A stretch of 64,000 nucleotides of DNA from contig NZ_CP157276.1 in assembly GCF_040024445.1 (NCBI RefSeq), positions 2,790,001-2,854,000 on the forward strand. The letters run 5' to 3'. This document shows, piece after piece, positions 34,530 to 42,885 of this stretch. The notes beneath the pieces are model-generated. The model saw nothing but the letters and a program-made list of their open reading frames with translations, was not told the DNA's origin and searched no databases. How positions within the stretch are numbered: position 1 is the first letter of the stretch; each line of letters starts with the position of its first letter. The translations under genes were made by a program, and so were the position numbers. The DNA is from Prescottella soli (GTDB taxonomy: Bacteria > Actinomycetota > Actinomycetes > Mycobacteriales > Mycobacteriaceae).

Positions 34530-35756
34530 ATGACTGCCGCAATGCCGAGTCATGGCTCGGGCGGGGCCCCACGTCGCAAGGCGGTCTACCGGCCGCCCAG
34601 GACGATGCTCGTCGACCCGCGGTTCGAGTCACTGGCCACCCAGTTCTTCCACCTGTTCCATCGCACCCACGACGGCGGTGGCGCGCTGGCCGTGTACCTG
34701 TACGGCCAGCCGGTCCTCGACGTGTGGGCCGGGTGGGCGTCCCCGATCCGCAAGTGGGCCTGCGACACCGTCACGCTGTCGTTCTCGACCGGCAAGGGCG
34801 TCGCGAGCACGGTGCTGCACCGCCTCGCGCAGCGCGGCCTGATCGACTACGACGCCACCGTCGCGTCCTACTGGCCGGAGTTCGGCGAGGCCGGCAAGGA
34901 ATCGATCACCGTCCGCGAACTGCTCAGCCACCGCGCCGGCCTGCACCGCATCCGCGGGCTGGTGCCCGGCCGCCTCGCGCTGCTCGACCACGACCGCGTC
35001 ACGGCCGCGTTGGCGGCGTCCATCCCGGACCCTCGCCGCACGACCATGCCCGGCTACCACGCCGTCACGTACGGATCGCTGATCGCGGAGCTCACCGCAC
35101 GGGTGTCGGGCAAGCCGTTCACCGAACTGGTCCGCACCGAGGTCGCCGAGCCTCTCGGTATCCCGGAGTTCTGGTTCCAGGTCCCCGAATCCGAGAAGGA
35201 CCGCATCGCGAAGGTGTTCCCCCACATCAACCCGTTCGGGGTGCCGTGGGGCGTGACGTCGCTGGCGCTGTCGCTGGTGCCGCACCTGCGCGACATCGCC
35301 GACGCCGGCATGCCCGAGGGCTTCGACATGCTGGTGCGCGACCCGACGATCCACGACTTCGTGATGCCCGGCTGGAACGGCGTGTTCAGCGCCCGCGCCC
35401 TGGCCCGCATGTACGCGGCGTTCGCGAACGACGGTGTCGTCGACGGCATCCGTTTCCTCGAACCCGACACCATCGCCCAGCTGAGCGAGGTGCAGACCCG
35501 GGCCCGCGACTACGTGCTCGGCATCCGCATGAACTGGCGACTCGGCTACCACGCGGCGCTCGTCGCGGCCCGCACGCAGCACTCGGGTGCCTTCGGCCAC
35601 TACGGCATGGGCGGCTCCGGTGCGTTCGCCGACCCGGAGACCGGCCTGTCGGTGGCGTTCGTGACGAACCGGCTGGGCGGCGCGCTCACTCCGTTCGCCG
35701 ACCTGCGGCTGCCGAACCTCGGCGCGAAGGCCGAATCCCTCGCCCATCACATCTGA
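34530..35756 (+). CDS. Serine hydrolase / beta-lactamase-fold esterase (LipL/EstB-like)
   Basis: The 408-residue cytoplasmic-looking protein has the class C beta-lactamase/esterase triad. S86-T-G-K89 supplies Ser and Lys, and Tyr176 (in PGYHAVTYG) is the likely YxN-position base. A late HYGMGGSGAF motif corresponds to the KTG region. Proteins of this group act on short-chain or lipid esters. GGAAG lies about 10 nt before the ATG, and an internal ATG four codons later is also possible. This gene and the next are absent from the otherwise conserved mycobacterial order, so they are an insertion. Confidence 0.82.
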   Translation: MTAAMPSHGSGGAPRRKAVYRPPRTMLVDPRFESLATQFFHLFHRTHDGGGALAVYLYGQPVLDVWAGWASPIRKWACDTVTLSFSTGKGVASTVLHRLAQRGLIDYDATVASYWPEFGEAGKESITVRELLSHRAGLHRIRGLVPGRLALLDHDRVTAALAASIPDPRRTTMPGYHAVTYGSLIAELTARVSGKPFTELVRTEVAEPLGIPEFWFQVPESEKDRIAKVFPHINPFGVPWGVTSLALSLVPHLRDIADAGMPEGFDMLVRDPTIHDFVMPGWNGVFSARALARMYAAFANDGVVDGIRFLEPDTIAQLSEVQTRARDYVLGIRMNWRLGYHAALVAARTQHSGAFGHYGMGGSGAFADPETGLSVAFVTNRLGGALTPFADLRLPNLGAKAESLAHHI

Positions 35757-35782
35757 CGCCGATTACGTCTAGCGTCGTCGAG

Positions 35783-36601
35783 GTGATCACCCGCACCACC
35801 GTCGACTCGTGGCTCCGGCCCGCAGCGCCACTACCGTCCGAACCACCGCTCGACGCCCGCGAACGGCGCACCCTGTGGTTCGAGATCACGATCGTCCTGC
35901 TGGTGACGTTCGGGCTCAACGGCGTCTACAGCATGCTGTCGCTGCTCGAGTCGGCCCTCCAGCCCGGCGGTCTGTCCGAGCAGGCGGTCGCGATCAACCC
36001 GTCCCGGTCCACGCAGTCGTACATCGACCTGGCCCGACAGCTGCTCGGAGTGGTCAAGCTCGCCGCCTGGGCAGCGCTCGGACTGTATCTGCTGTGGCGC
36101 AGCGGCCTGAGTCCGCGCCGGATCGGTCTCGGTCGGACGCAACTGCGGGGCGGGGTGCTTCCCGGCGTCGGGCTTGCTGCCCTGATCGGGCTGCCTGGGC
36201 TCGCCTTCTACCTGGCCGCGGTCGCGCTCGACCTGAATCTCACCGTCATGGCGAGCACCATCGACGACCACTGGTGGCGGCTGCCGGTGCTGGTGCTGTG
36301 GGCGATCGCGAACTCGGTCGCCGAGGAAGTCCTGGTGGTGGCCTATCTGATCTCGCGGCTGCGACGGCTGGGATGGAGCGAGAACTCGTCGCTGCTCGCG
36401 TCGGCGCTGCTGCGCGGCAGTTACCACCTGTACCAGGGCCTCGGCGGCGGTCTCGGCAACGTGCTGATGGGGCTGATCTTCGGCCGCTACTGGCAGCGGA
36501 CCGGGAAACTGTGGCCGCTCGTGATCGCGCACGCCCTCATCGACACCGTCGCGTTCGTCGGATACGCCCTGCTCCGCGGGCACCTGTCGTGGCTGCCGTG
36601 A
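35783..36601 (+). CDS. CPBP-family intramembrane metalloprotease
   Basis: The 272-residue membrane protein has several hydrophobic helices (TIVLLVTFGL, AALIGLPGLAFYL, LPVLVLWAIANSV). It carries the Abi/CPBP motifs: the EE pair in SVAEEVLVV, an F/Y-x3-H-like SYHLYQG, and the terminal HALIDTVAF. It probably cleaves or binds prenylated or membrane peptides; targets are unknown. The GTG at 35783 has no strong ribosome site. The gene lies 26 bp after the esterase gene and could be co-transcribed. Confidence 0.8.
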   Translation: MITRTTVDSWLRPAAPLPSEPPLDARERRTLWFEITIVLLVTFGLNGVYSMLSLLESALQPGGLSEQAVAINPSRSTQSYIDLARQLLGVVKLAAWAALGLYLLWRSGLSPRRIGLGRTQLRGGVLPGVGLAALIGLPGLAFYLAAVALDLNLTVMASTIDDHWWRLPVLVLWAIANSVAEEVLVVAYLISRLRRLGWSENSSLLASALLRGSYHLYQGLGGGLGNVLMGLIFGRYWQRTGKLWPLVIAHALIDTVAFVGYALLRGHLSWLP

Positions 36602-36635
36602 CCGCAACTGTCGGGATCGCACGTATTCTCGGATC

Positions 36636-37991
36636 GTGAACGGCGAGACCCCCGACAGACGTCAGCCGGGCCCGCCGCACCGCGGCCGGCCCCAGCCACC
36701 GCGCAATGTCCCCCCGCCGCCGCGCCGCGGTGGGCCGCCCCCGCAGCGCCCGCCGCAGGGCGCCGAGGGCACCCAGATCATCCGCCGCGACGGGCGTCCC
36801 GGCGGCCCGGCACCGCGTCCCGAGCCCGCACGCGCGTGGTCGCAGGCACCGGAACCCCAGACGTGGTCGCAGGTATCCGACGGGCGCGCGCCCTACGGCG
36901 GCGGCCACGCGCCCACCCAGACTCCGCGCCCGTACGCGGAGCCGCGTCGCGTCCCGCCGGCCGCCCCGCCGCGCAACCCCCAGCCGCCGCGCCCGCCGGC
37001 CGCCCCTGCCGAGCCCCCGAAGCAGCGGCGGCCCCGCAAGCGCGGAAGGTGGCTGCGCCGGGTCGCGCTGACGCTGGCCGTGCTCCTGGTCGCGTCGATC
37101 GGCGGCGTGGCCTACCTCGACACCAAGCTGAACCGCGTCGACGCGCTCGCCGACTACCCGGGTCGTGTCGCCGACACCCCGGGCACCAACTGGCTGCTGG
37201 TCGGCTCGGACAGCCGCGCCGGTCTGACGCCCGAGCAGGACCGCGAGCTCGCCGCCGGCGGCGACATCGACGGCAAACGCACCGACACGATCATGCTGGT
37301 GCACATCCCGAAGAGCGGCTCGACGACGATGGTGTCGATCCCGCGCGACTCGTACGTGAACATCCCGGGCATCGGCCGGGGCAAGATCAACGCGGCGTTC
37401 TCCCAGCCCGACGGCGAGCAGGTACTGGTGCAGACGGTCGAGGAGGCCACGGGCCTGCACATCGACCACTACGCCGAGATCGGCTTCGGCGGGTTCGCCG
37501 GCATCGTCGACGCCATCGGCGGCGTGAACATGTGCGTGCCCTACCCCATCGACGACCCCCTCGCGGGCATCAACCTGCCGGCCGGCTGCCAGGACCTGTC
37601 GGGCCCCGAGGCGCTCGGCTTCGTCCGCAGCCGGGCGACGGCGATGGCCGACCTGGACCGGATGCAGAATCAGCGTGCGTTCATGAGTGCGCTGTTGAAG
37701 AAGGCCACCTCGCCCACGACGCTGATCAATCCGCTGCGGTTGTGGCCGATGATGACGAAGACCGCGAACTCGCTGCAGGTCGCCGACGGTGACCATCTGT
37801 GGAATCTCGCGGGGCTGGCGTGGGCACTGCGCGGCAAGATGGTCACCACCACCGTTCCGGTCGGTGGGTTCGAGGTGGTCGACGGGTGGGGCGACGTTCT
37901 GTTGTGGGACCGACAAAAGGCAAGCGAATTCTTCGATGCGCTTGCAAATGACCGCCAGATTCCGCAGGACCTCTTGACCGGCACACCGTGA
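36636..37991 (+). CDS. LytR-CpsA-Psr (LCP) cell-wall ligase
   Basis: The 451-residue protein has a Pro/Arg-rich cytoplasmic region of about 135 residues and one transmembrane helix (about 142-160). The LCP domain (about 184-345) has conserved acidic/Arg residues D192 and R194 (GSDSR), R215 and D217 (KRTDT) and R237-D238 (SIPRDSY), and a later FVRSRATAMADLDRMQNQR motif. In mycolic-acid bacteria LCP proteins join arabinogalactan to peptidoglycan. The GTG start follows the CPBP gene by 34 bp. Position matches Rv3840, though this protein is longer at its N-terminus. Confidence 0.88.
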   Translation: MNGETPDRRQPGPPHRGRPQPPRNVPPPPRRGGPPPQRPPQGAEGTQIIRRDGRPGGPAPRPEPARAWSQAPEPQTWSQVSDGRAPYGGGHAPTQTPRPYAEPRRVPPAAPPRNPQPPRPPAAPAEPPKQRRPRKRGRWLRRVALTLAVLLVASIGGVAYLDTKLNRVDALADYPGRVADTPGTNWLLVGSDSRAGLTPEQDRELAAGGDIDGKRTDTIMLVHIPKSGSTTMVSIPRDSYVNIPGIGRGKINAAFSQPDGEQVLVQTVEEATGLHIDHYAEIGFGGFAGIVDAIGGVNMCVPYPIDDPLAGINLPAGCQDLSGPEALGFVRSRATAMADLDRMQNQRAFMSALLKKATSPTTLINPLRLWPMMTKTANSLQVADGDHLWNLAGLAWALRGKMVTTTVPVGGFEVVDGWGDVLLWDRQKASEFFDALANDRQIPQDLLTGTP

Positions 37992-38029
37992 CGCTCGTCG
38001 CCGTCCGGACATTGCCGACACAGCCACGC

Positions 38030-38046
38030 CAATACGGGCGGTATTG
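38030..38046. promoter_or_regulatory. Inverted repeat and probable -10 region of ferritin 1
   Basis: CAATAC and GTATTG are separated by 5 bp, directly before the ferritin ATG at 38055. The overlapping TATTGT resembles a -10 box. It ends 7 nt from the ATG, so transcription could start at or next to the start codon (leaderless mRNA). Confidence 0.4.
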
Positions 38047-38054
38047 TTTCGTGC

Positions 38055-38600
38055 ATGACTGAAGCGGCGCACACCAACGAGTTCCACCGACTGCTGCAGA
38101 CCCAGATCCGAAACGAATTCACGGCCTCTCAGCAGTACATCGCGGTCGCCGTCTACTTCGATTCACAGGATCTGCCGCAGTTGGCGGGCCGCTTCTACCG
38201 GCAGGCCGCCGAGGAACGCGACCACGCGATGATGATGATCCAGTACCTGCTCGACAACGACCTGCCGATTGCCGTCCCCGGCATCGACTCCGTGGTCACC
38301 GATTTCGCGTCGGTCCGTGAGCCCGTCGCGCTGGCGGTCGCGCAGGAGCGCACCGTCACCGAGCAGATCACCCGCCTGGCCCGCACCGCCCGCGATACCG
38401 GCGACTACCTGGGTGAACAGTTCATGCAGTGGTTCCTCAAGGAGCAGGTCGAGGAGGTCGCGAGCATGACGACGCTGCTCACCATCGTCGACCGCGCAGG
38501 CGACAACTTCTTCAATATCGAGGACTTCGTGGCGCGCGAGATGAGTTCGGCCGTGACCGCCGATTCCACGGCCCCGCGGATCGCCGGCGCCGACGCCTGA
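38055..38600 (+). CDS. Ferritin 1 (BfrB-like, non-haem)
   Basis: The 181-residue four-helix ferritin stores iron as a 24-mer. The ferroxidase ligands are visible in NEFTASQQYIAVAVYFD and AAEERDHAMMM (ExxH), and in the third and fourth helices (LAVAQERTV, FLKEQVEEVASM). It lacks the haem-binding Met pattern of bacterioferritins and matches the mycobacterial BfrB length. A perfect hairpin at 38611 closes the transcript. A second ferritin follows at 38760, and the two share most of helices 3-4 (GDYLGEQFMQWFLKEQVEEV). Confidence 0.93.
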   Translation: MTEAAHTNEFHRLLQTQIRNEFTASQQYIAVAVYFDSQDLPQLAGRFYRQAAEERDHAMMMIQYLLDNDLPIAVPGIDSVVTDFASVREPVALAVAQERTVTEQITRLARTARDTGDYLGEQFMQWFLKEQVEEVASMTTLLTIVDRAGDNFFNIEDFVAREMSSAVTADSTAPRIAGADA

Positions 38601-38610
38601 TTCCGGCGCG

Positions 38611-38640
38611 CCGCAATTGCCGAACAATCGGCAATTGCGG
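38611..38640 (+). terminator. Hairpin terminator of ferritin 1
   Basis: CCGCAATTGCCGA and TCGGCAATTGCGG are perfect 13-bp arms around a 4-nt loop, 10 bp after the ferritin 1 stop. Confidence 0.85.
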
Positions 38641-38673
38641 CAGATCGGAATTTCCGGAAATCTCAATTCGGTT

Positions 38674-38712
38674 TGAGGCAAGGCTAATTGAGGACACACT
38701 AGCCTCAATTAG
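38674..38712. promoter_or_regulatory. Ferritin 2 control region: IdeR-like box and inverted repeat
   Basis: TGAGGCAAGGCTAATTGAG (38674-38692) matches the iron box at 12 of 19 positions. It overlaps the left arm of a perfect inverted repeat, CTAATTGAGG (38684-38693) and CCTCAATTAG (38703-38712). Mycobacterial bfrB is activated by IdeR bound at tandem upstream boxes, so iron-dependent activation is a reasonable inference. Confidence 0.5.
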
Positions 38713-38759
38713 GTTCCACTTCCGTGACAGTTCGCCCTGATCAGGGATACCTTGGCTCC

Positions 38760-39308
38760 ATGAGTGCCTCAGACGATTCGCATCGGACGAAATTCCACGC
38801 ACTTCTCCATGATCAGATCCGCAACGAATTCAACGCGTCGCACCAGTACCTCGCGACCGCGGTCTACTTCGACAACGCGGATCTCCCCCAGCTGGCCCGC
38901 CACTTCTACAAGCAGGCCAACGAGGAACGCAATCACGCGATGATGATCATCCGGTACTTCCTGGATCGGGACATCACCGTCGAACTCACGGGCGTCGATC
39001 CGGCCAAGAGCCACTTCGAGAACACGCGGGAGCCCATCGCGCTCGCGCTGGCGCAGGAGAAGGCCGTCACCGAGGAGGTCGTCCAGCTCGCCCGCACGGC
39101 CCGCGACGACGGCGACTACCTGGGCGAGCAGTTCATGCAGTGGTTCCTCAAGGAGCAGGTCGAGGAGGTCTCCCGCATGACGACCCTCCTGACGATCGCC
39201 GACCGCGCGGGGTCCAACCTGTTCGATCTCGAGGACTTCGTGGCCCGTGAGATGAGCAGCGTGGACGACGCGTCCGGGGCACCGCCCGCCGCCGGGGGCA
39301 CGATCTAG
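38760..39308 (+). CDS. Ferritin 2 (BfrB-like, non-haem)
   Basis: The 182-residue paralogue of the preceding ferritin begins MSASDDSHRTKFHALL. Helix 1 (NEFNASHQYLATAVYFD) and the ANEERNHAMMI motif keep the ferroxidase ligands; helices 3-4 repeat GDYLGEQFMQWFLKEQVEEV. The ATG has no strong ribosome site; an in-frame GTG 12 codons upstream is less likely. The control region at 38674-38712 suggests iron regulation separate from ferritin 1. It may form mixed shells with ferritin 1 (speculative). Confidence 0.92.
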   Translation: MSASDDSHRTKFHALLHDQIRNEFNASHQYLATAVYFDNADLPQLARHFYKQANEERNHAMMIIRYFLDRDITVELTGVDPAKSHFENTREPIALALAQEKAVTEEVVQLARTARDDGDYLGEQFMQWFLKEQVEEVSRMTTLLTIADRAGSNLFDLEDFVAREMSSVDDASGAPPAAGGTI

Positions 39309-39315
39309 CACCGAA

Positions 39316-39370
39316 ACAGCTGAAGGGTCCCTTCACGCGCTCGCAGCGCACGAAGGGACCCTTCAGCTGT
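39316..39370. terminator. Bidirectional hairpin terminator, copy 2 of a repeated element
   Basis: ACAGCTGAAGGGTCCCTTC pairs with GAAGGGACCCTTCAGCTGT around an internal GCGCT/AGCGC. The core is the same as the element at 25292-25344. It lies between convergent ferritin 2 and the gene ending at 39377. Confidence 0.85.
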
Positions 39371-39376
39371 CTGAAC

Positions 39377-40291
39377 TCAGCGCAGCGTGACCTGGCGGCC
39401 GCGCAGCCCGTCGCGGGCGCGCACCTCGGCCGCCGTGAGCGGCGCATCCACGGCCAGGGCCTCGGCGAGACGCTCGCCCAGCTCGGCGGTCGGCGCGGCC
39501 CACTCGTCGGGGTGCTTCTCACGGTCGAGGTCGAAGACCGGCACGAGCAGGCCGTGGGTCCGGAACGAGCCCGCGAACCGCGATCCCTCGCCGAGGTGCA
39601 GTCCGCCGGCCGCGTGGACGCGGGCCAACGCCTGCATCAGAGAGTCCTCGTCCTCGGGGCGCACCCAGCGCAGGTGCGCGCGCTCGCCGGCGTCGACCCA
39701 CCACGCGGCGACGACGCCGTCGGCCTCGAGACGCGCCGACGGCATGATCGCCATGTTGGCCTGCTGGACGGTCGCGGCGACGTCGGGGGCCGGCTCCACG
39801 CCCTCGGGGATCCACCAGTCGAAGTTCTGGTGGACGGTGATCTTCGGCAGCGCGTCGGCGACGAGGACGTCGGTCGGACGCGGGCCGCCGTCCTGCGGGT
39901 CGGCGAAGGTCAGCGAGTTGCCGGGCTCGGCGGACTGCACCCACGTGACCGCCGCACCGAGGTCGGCGCCGGGGTCGGCCGTGTGGGCCTGGACCTGCAG
40001 GCCGACGTACCGTCCGGCGGTGCCGGCCTCGTCGCGCACCAGGGCCGCGACGGCACCGGGCAGGACGGTGGCCGCGGTCACCGGCTTGTCGGCGTCGCGG
40101 ACCGGCAGCTCGACGAGAGCCGACGGCACGAATTCGCGCAGCGCGACCAGGTCGCACTCGGCGGCCAGGCCCTGGAACGGGCGGGTCGGCGAGGTGACCT
40201 CGGCCTCGCGCTCGAGACGACGCTGCTCGAGCTTCGCGGCGCGGTTACTGCCCGGCTTGGGGCCACTGTTTCTCTTGCTCTTCTTACCCAC
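39377..40291 (-). CDS. DUF5926-like conserved actinobacterial protein
   Basis: The 304-residue protein starts MGKKSKRNSGPKPG, a Lys/Arg-rich tail. The acidic globular body has conserved-looking segments (FQGLAAECDLVALREFVPS, VHQNFDWWIPEGVEP, SFRTHGLLVPVFDLD). This resembles the DUF5926 family of actinobacteria. The function is unknown. No membrane segment. It is expressed away from the GDPD operon in the same direction, with a 33-bp gap, so it could be the last gene of that operon. Confidence 0.7.
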   Translation of the reverse strand: MGKKSKRNSGPKPGSNRAAKLEQRRLEREAEVTSPTRPFQGLAAECDLVALREFVPSALVELPVRDADKPVTAATVLPGAVAALVRDEAGTAGRYVGLQVQAHTADPGADLGAAVTWVQSAEPGNSLTFADPQDGGPRPTDVLVADALPKITVHQNFDWWIPEGVEPAPDVAATVQQANMAIMPSARLEADGVVAAWWVDAGERAHLRWVRPEDEDSLMQALARVHAAGGLHLGEGSRFAGSFRTHGLLVPVFDLDREKHPDEWAAPTAELGERLAEALAVDAPLTAAEVRARDGLRGRQVTLR

Positions 40292-40324
40292 GAGGCCAAA
40301 ACCTACACGGACGGGCGCGTTATC

Positions 40325-41089
40325 TCAGCCGCCCAGCAGTTTCTTGGTGCGGCCCGGATGGTTGGTGGCCACCCAGCCGACACCGAGTTCCTTGCACAGC
40401 GCGACGTCGGCGGGATCGTCGACGGTCCAGCAGTACGTGGCGCGACCGGCGGCGGCGGCCTTGTCGACGATCTCGGGATGCTCGCGCAGCGTCCTGATCG
40501 ACGGCCCGACGGCGGTGGCGCCGACGGTGGTGGCCGCCCCGCCGCCGAGGTAGCGGGACGCGTCGCCGAGCAGCACCGTCGGCAGGAGCGGCGCCGACCT
40601 GCGGATCCGCCACACCGCGCTCGCGGCGAACGACATCACGACGGCCCGCGAATGGTCGGCCGACGCCGGGGTGGCCAGCCCGTAGCGGGACAGTTCGGCG
40701 AGCACCTTGCTCTCGACGAGCCCGCCGTAGCGGACCGGGTGCTTGGTCTCGATGAACAGTTTCGTGGGGCGCGATGTCCACCCCAGGGTGAGCTCGATGA
40801 GCTGGGACAGCGTCAGCAACTCCGCCGGTTCGCCGACGGCGCCGTAGTCGAGTTCACCGAGCGACTCGAGCGTCATCTCGCTGACGACACCGGTGCCGGA
40901 CGACGTGCGGTCCACCCGACGGTCGTGCACGCACACGAGGTGACCGTCGCGGGTGAGCCGGACGTCGCACTCGAGGCCGTCGGCCCCCTCCACGAGTGCC
41001 AGCTCGTACGCGGCGAGGGTGTGCTCGGGCATCGCGGCCGACGCGCCGCGATGCGCGACCACGAGGGGGCCACGCCGATCCGGGCTCAT
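40325..41089 (-). CDS. Glycerophosphodiester phosphodiesterase (GlpQ-like)
   Basis: This enzyme hydrolyses glycerophosphodiesters to glycerol 3-phosphate and an alcohol. The 254-residue TIM barrel has the full active-site signature: H13-R14-G15 (VAHRGASAAMPEHT), E40 and D42 (GLECDVRLTRDG) and H55 (LVCVHD). No signal peptide, so it is cytoplasmic. Its ATG overlaps the stop of the DUF4328 gene by 4 bp (ATGA). Position and neighbours match Rv3842c/Rv3843c. Confidence 0.92.
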   Translation of the reverse strand: MSPDRRGPLVVAHRGASAAMPEHTLAAYELALVEGADGLECDVRLTRDGHLVCVHDRRVDRTSSGTGVVSEMTLESLGELDYGAVGEPAELLTLSQLIELTLGWTSRPTKLFIETKHPVRYGGLVESKVLAELSRYGLATPASADHSRAVVMSFAASAVWRIRRSAPLLPTVLLGDASRYLGGGAATTVGATAVGPSIRTLREHPEIVDKAAAAGRATYCWTVDDPADVALCKELGVGWVATNHPGRTKKLLGG

Positions 41090-42036
41090 CCGACGGTCGC
41101 CTCCTCGGCCGGGGCCGGCTGTTCGGCCCCAGGCACGTTGATCCATCGGGTGGTCCGCTGCGGGCGGCCGAGCAGGTCCCGGCCGTCGAACCGGCGCATG
41201 ACGTGCAGCGTGAGCAGCGCGGTCGCGGCGGCGACGGCCGCGGTGACCGCGGCGAGCAGCACCCCGTCGGCCTGCGCCTGCAGCGTGTCGCGGCCGCGCC
41301 ACAGCAGCCCGACGACGACGAGCAACCCGTTGGCCGCCCACGCGACCCACCAGATGCGGATCGCGGTCAGGGTCCGGCGGTCGCCGTCGGCGACCTCGGT
41401 GAGGAAGACGCCGGGCATCACGAGGTTGACGACCGGGACGAGCACCCCGACGGCGAGGGACCGGGGCGTGCGCGGGTCCACGAGGCCGCGGGCGGCGAGC
41501 ACCTGGCGGCGGATGACGACGAGCCGGCACACGGACGCGGCCGCGGCGGCCAGCGCCACCAGCGGCGCCGACAGCTGCGTCGCCCACACCATCGAGTCCG
41601 ACACTGCGAGGGTCAGCGGATCGACCAGGCGCACCCGGTTGAACACGAGCAGCGCGTATCGGAAGGCCTCCGCCAGCGCGGCGAGCCCGAACACGATCGC
41701 GGTGCACGCGAGCAGCGTCGGCGCGAGGTCGGCGGCGGCCTCGGCGGGGGTGAGCCGGTCGTCGGGTTCCTCCGGCGGCGGGTCGAGCAGTCCCCAGCGC
41801 GGTACCTGGGTGTATCGGGGCGTCGGACCGAGTCGGCGCGGTTCCCGGCGTCGGCGGGCGATCGGCGGGTAGGGACTGCGGGCGACCCAGCGGAAGTTGC
41901 GTCCGGTCGGCGGGGCGGGGCGGTCGGTGTCGACCGGTGAGAGCAGCAGCCCCTGGCAGCGCGGGCACCACTGCGCCGGCGCGCCGACCACCGGCCACCT
42001 CGACGCGCAGCGGGCGCAGACCTGGACGACGCTCAT
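41086..42036 (-). CDS. Zinc-ribbon DUF4328-type membrane protein (Rv3843c-like)
   Basis: The 316-residue protein starts with a CxxC...CxxC zinc ribbon (CARCASRWP, WCPRCQG). A Pro/Arg-rich linker follows, then about five transmembrane helices (LLACTAIVFGLAALAEA, LVALAAAAASVC, LAVGVLVPVVNLVMPGVFL, IWWVAWAANGLLVVVGLLW, LLAAVTAAVAAATALL). The NLVMPG turn is typical of DUF4328. The start is adjacent to the rhodanese stop (TAG then ATG, 0 bp) and its stop overlaps GDPD, so the three form one translationally coupled operon. Function unknown. Confidence 0.82.
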   Translation of the reverse strand: MSVVQVCARCASRWPVVGAPAQWCPRCQGLLLSPVDTDRPAPPTGRNFRWVARSPYPPIARRRREPRRLGPTPRYTQVPRWGLLDPPPEEPDDRLTPAEAAADLAPTLLACTAIVFGLAALAEAFRYALLVFNRVRLVDPLTLAVSDSMVWATQLSAPLVALAAAAASVCRLVVIRRQVLAARGLVDPRTPRSLAVGVLVPVVNLVMPGVFLTEVADGDRRTLTAIRIWWVAWAANGLLVVVGLLWRGRDTLQAQADGVLLAAVTAAVAAATALLTLHVMRRFDGRDLLGRPQRTTRWINVPGAEQPAPAEEATVG

Positions 42037-42384
42037 CTAGTAGATCTTCGCGGGACCGGAGTCGCCGTCGGACGCGAGCGGGAGTCCGGCGCCCTGCCAC
42101 GCAACCATTCCGCCGTCGACCTGGTAGGCGTCGTAGCCGATGCTGTTGAGGTACTCGACGACGATGATCGAGCGTCCACCCTGGCGGCACACGACGTACA
42201 CCTCGGCGTCGATGTCGATCTCGTCGAGGCGGGCCGGGACGTCGACGATGGGGATGTGGTGCGCGCCCGGGGCGTGGCCCAGCCCCCACTCGTCGTCCTC
42301 GCGCACGTCCAGCAGAACGGTCGCCTCGGTGAGCTCCGCCGGGAGGTCGGTCACGGAGACGGTGGGAACGTGCGGGATCGTCAC
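42037..42384 (-). CDS. Rhodanese-like sulfurtransferase domain protein
   Basis: The 115-residue single rhodanese domain has the CDC25/rhodanese loop VVCRQGGRS, with the catalytic cysteine at about residue 70, preceded by LLDVREDDEWGLGHAPGA. It probably transfers or carries persulfide sulfur; the acceptor is unknown. I chose the GTG at 42384 (MTIPHVPTV). The frame stays open to 42591, but that stretch is the DnaA-box-like intergenic region. It is first in the operon with the DUF4328 and GDPD genes. Confidence 0.87.
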   Translation of the reverse strand: MTIPHVPTVSVTDLPAELTEATVLLDVREDDEWGLGHAPGAHHIPIVDVPARLDEIDIDAEVYVVCRQGGRSIIVVEYLNSIGYDAYQVDGGMVAWQGAGLPLASDGDSGPAKIY

Positions 42385-42885
42385 GGGTTCGATTCTGGCA
42401 CGACCCCTTTTCCGGGGCAGACGATCTCGCGTTACGCGTTCGCCCCCTTCGTGACCGGACCGATACGTCCAGCGCTCGACGTCGAGCGATTGCACCCCCA
42501 AATGTGACCTGAGGCACTTGATTCGCCGAGTTATCCACAGTTTCCACAGGGTCATCCACAGTTCTGAACAACTTCGGTGGGGATCATCCACAGGTCAGGG
42601 GCTCGAGGTGGATGGTTTGTTGACAACTGTGCACCGCAAGTTCCACAGCAATCCACAACCTGTGTGGATTTGCGCGCTAGCGGTCCGATGTGGTGGCACG
42701 GGCCGGAGTCCCCACCGCCGGGATGTGTGCCCCCATCCCAGCCCCTCACTCCGGCCCGCTCTCCCCCCTTTTCGGTCGGGACGATCCGTCCCGACACTTG
42801 ATCCGACGCGGCAGGCGCCGGATCGGTTCCCTCGACTTCGTCCTCCGACGCACGTCACATTCGACGGTGCGGCACAGTGGTCCGC
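42385..42885. other. 501-bp intergenic region with a cluster of DnaA-box-like sites (42531-42669)
   Basis: Within about 140 bp there are a perfect TTATCCACA (42531), TCATCCACA twice (42552 and 42584), GTTTCCACA (42540), AGTTCCACA (42639), CAATCCACA (42649), and an opposite-strand ATCCACACA (42661-42669). The last two form the palindrome ATCCACA-N5-TGTGGAT. The region lies between the divergent rhodanese operon and an F420-type oxidoreductase. dnaA and dnaN are not present, so it is not placed like a standard chromosomal oriC. No gene is seen in the gap. Confidence 0.6.

Noticed and set aside
42531-42669. Calling this region the chromosomal replication origin
   Set aside because: dnaA, dnaN, rpmH and parAB are not nearby, and AT-rich unwinding sequence is not obvious. 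It is reported as a DnaA-box cluster only.
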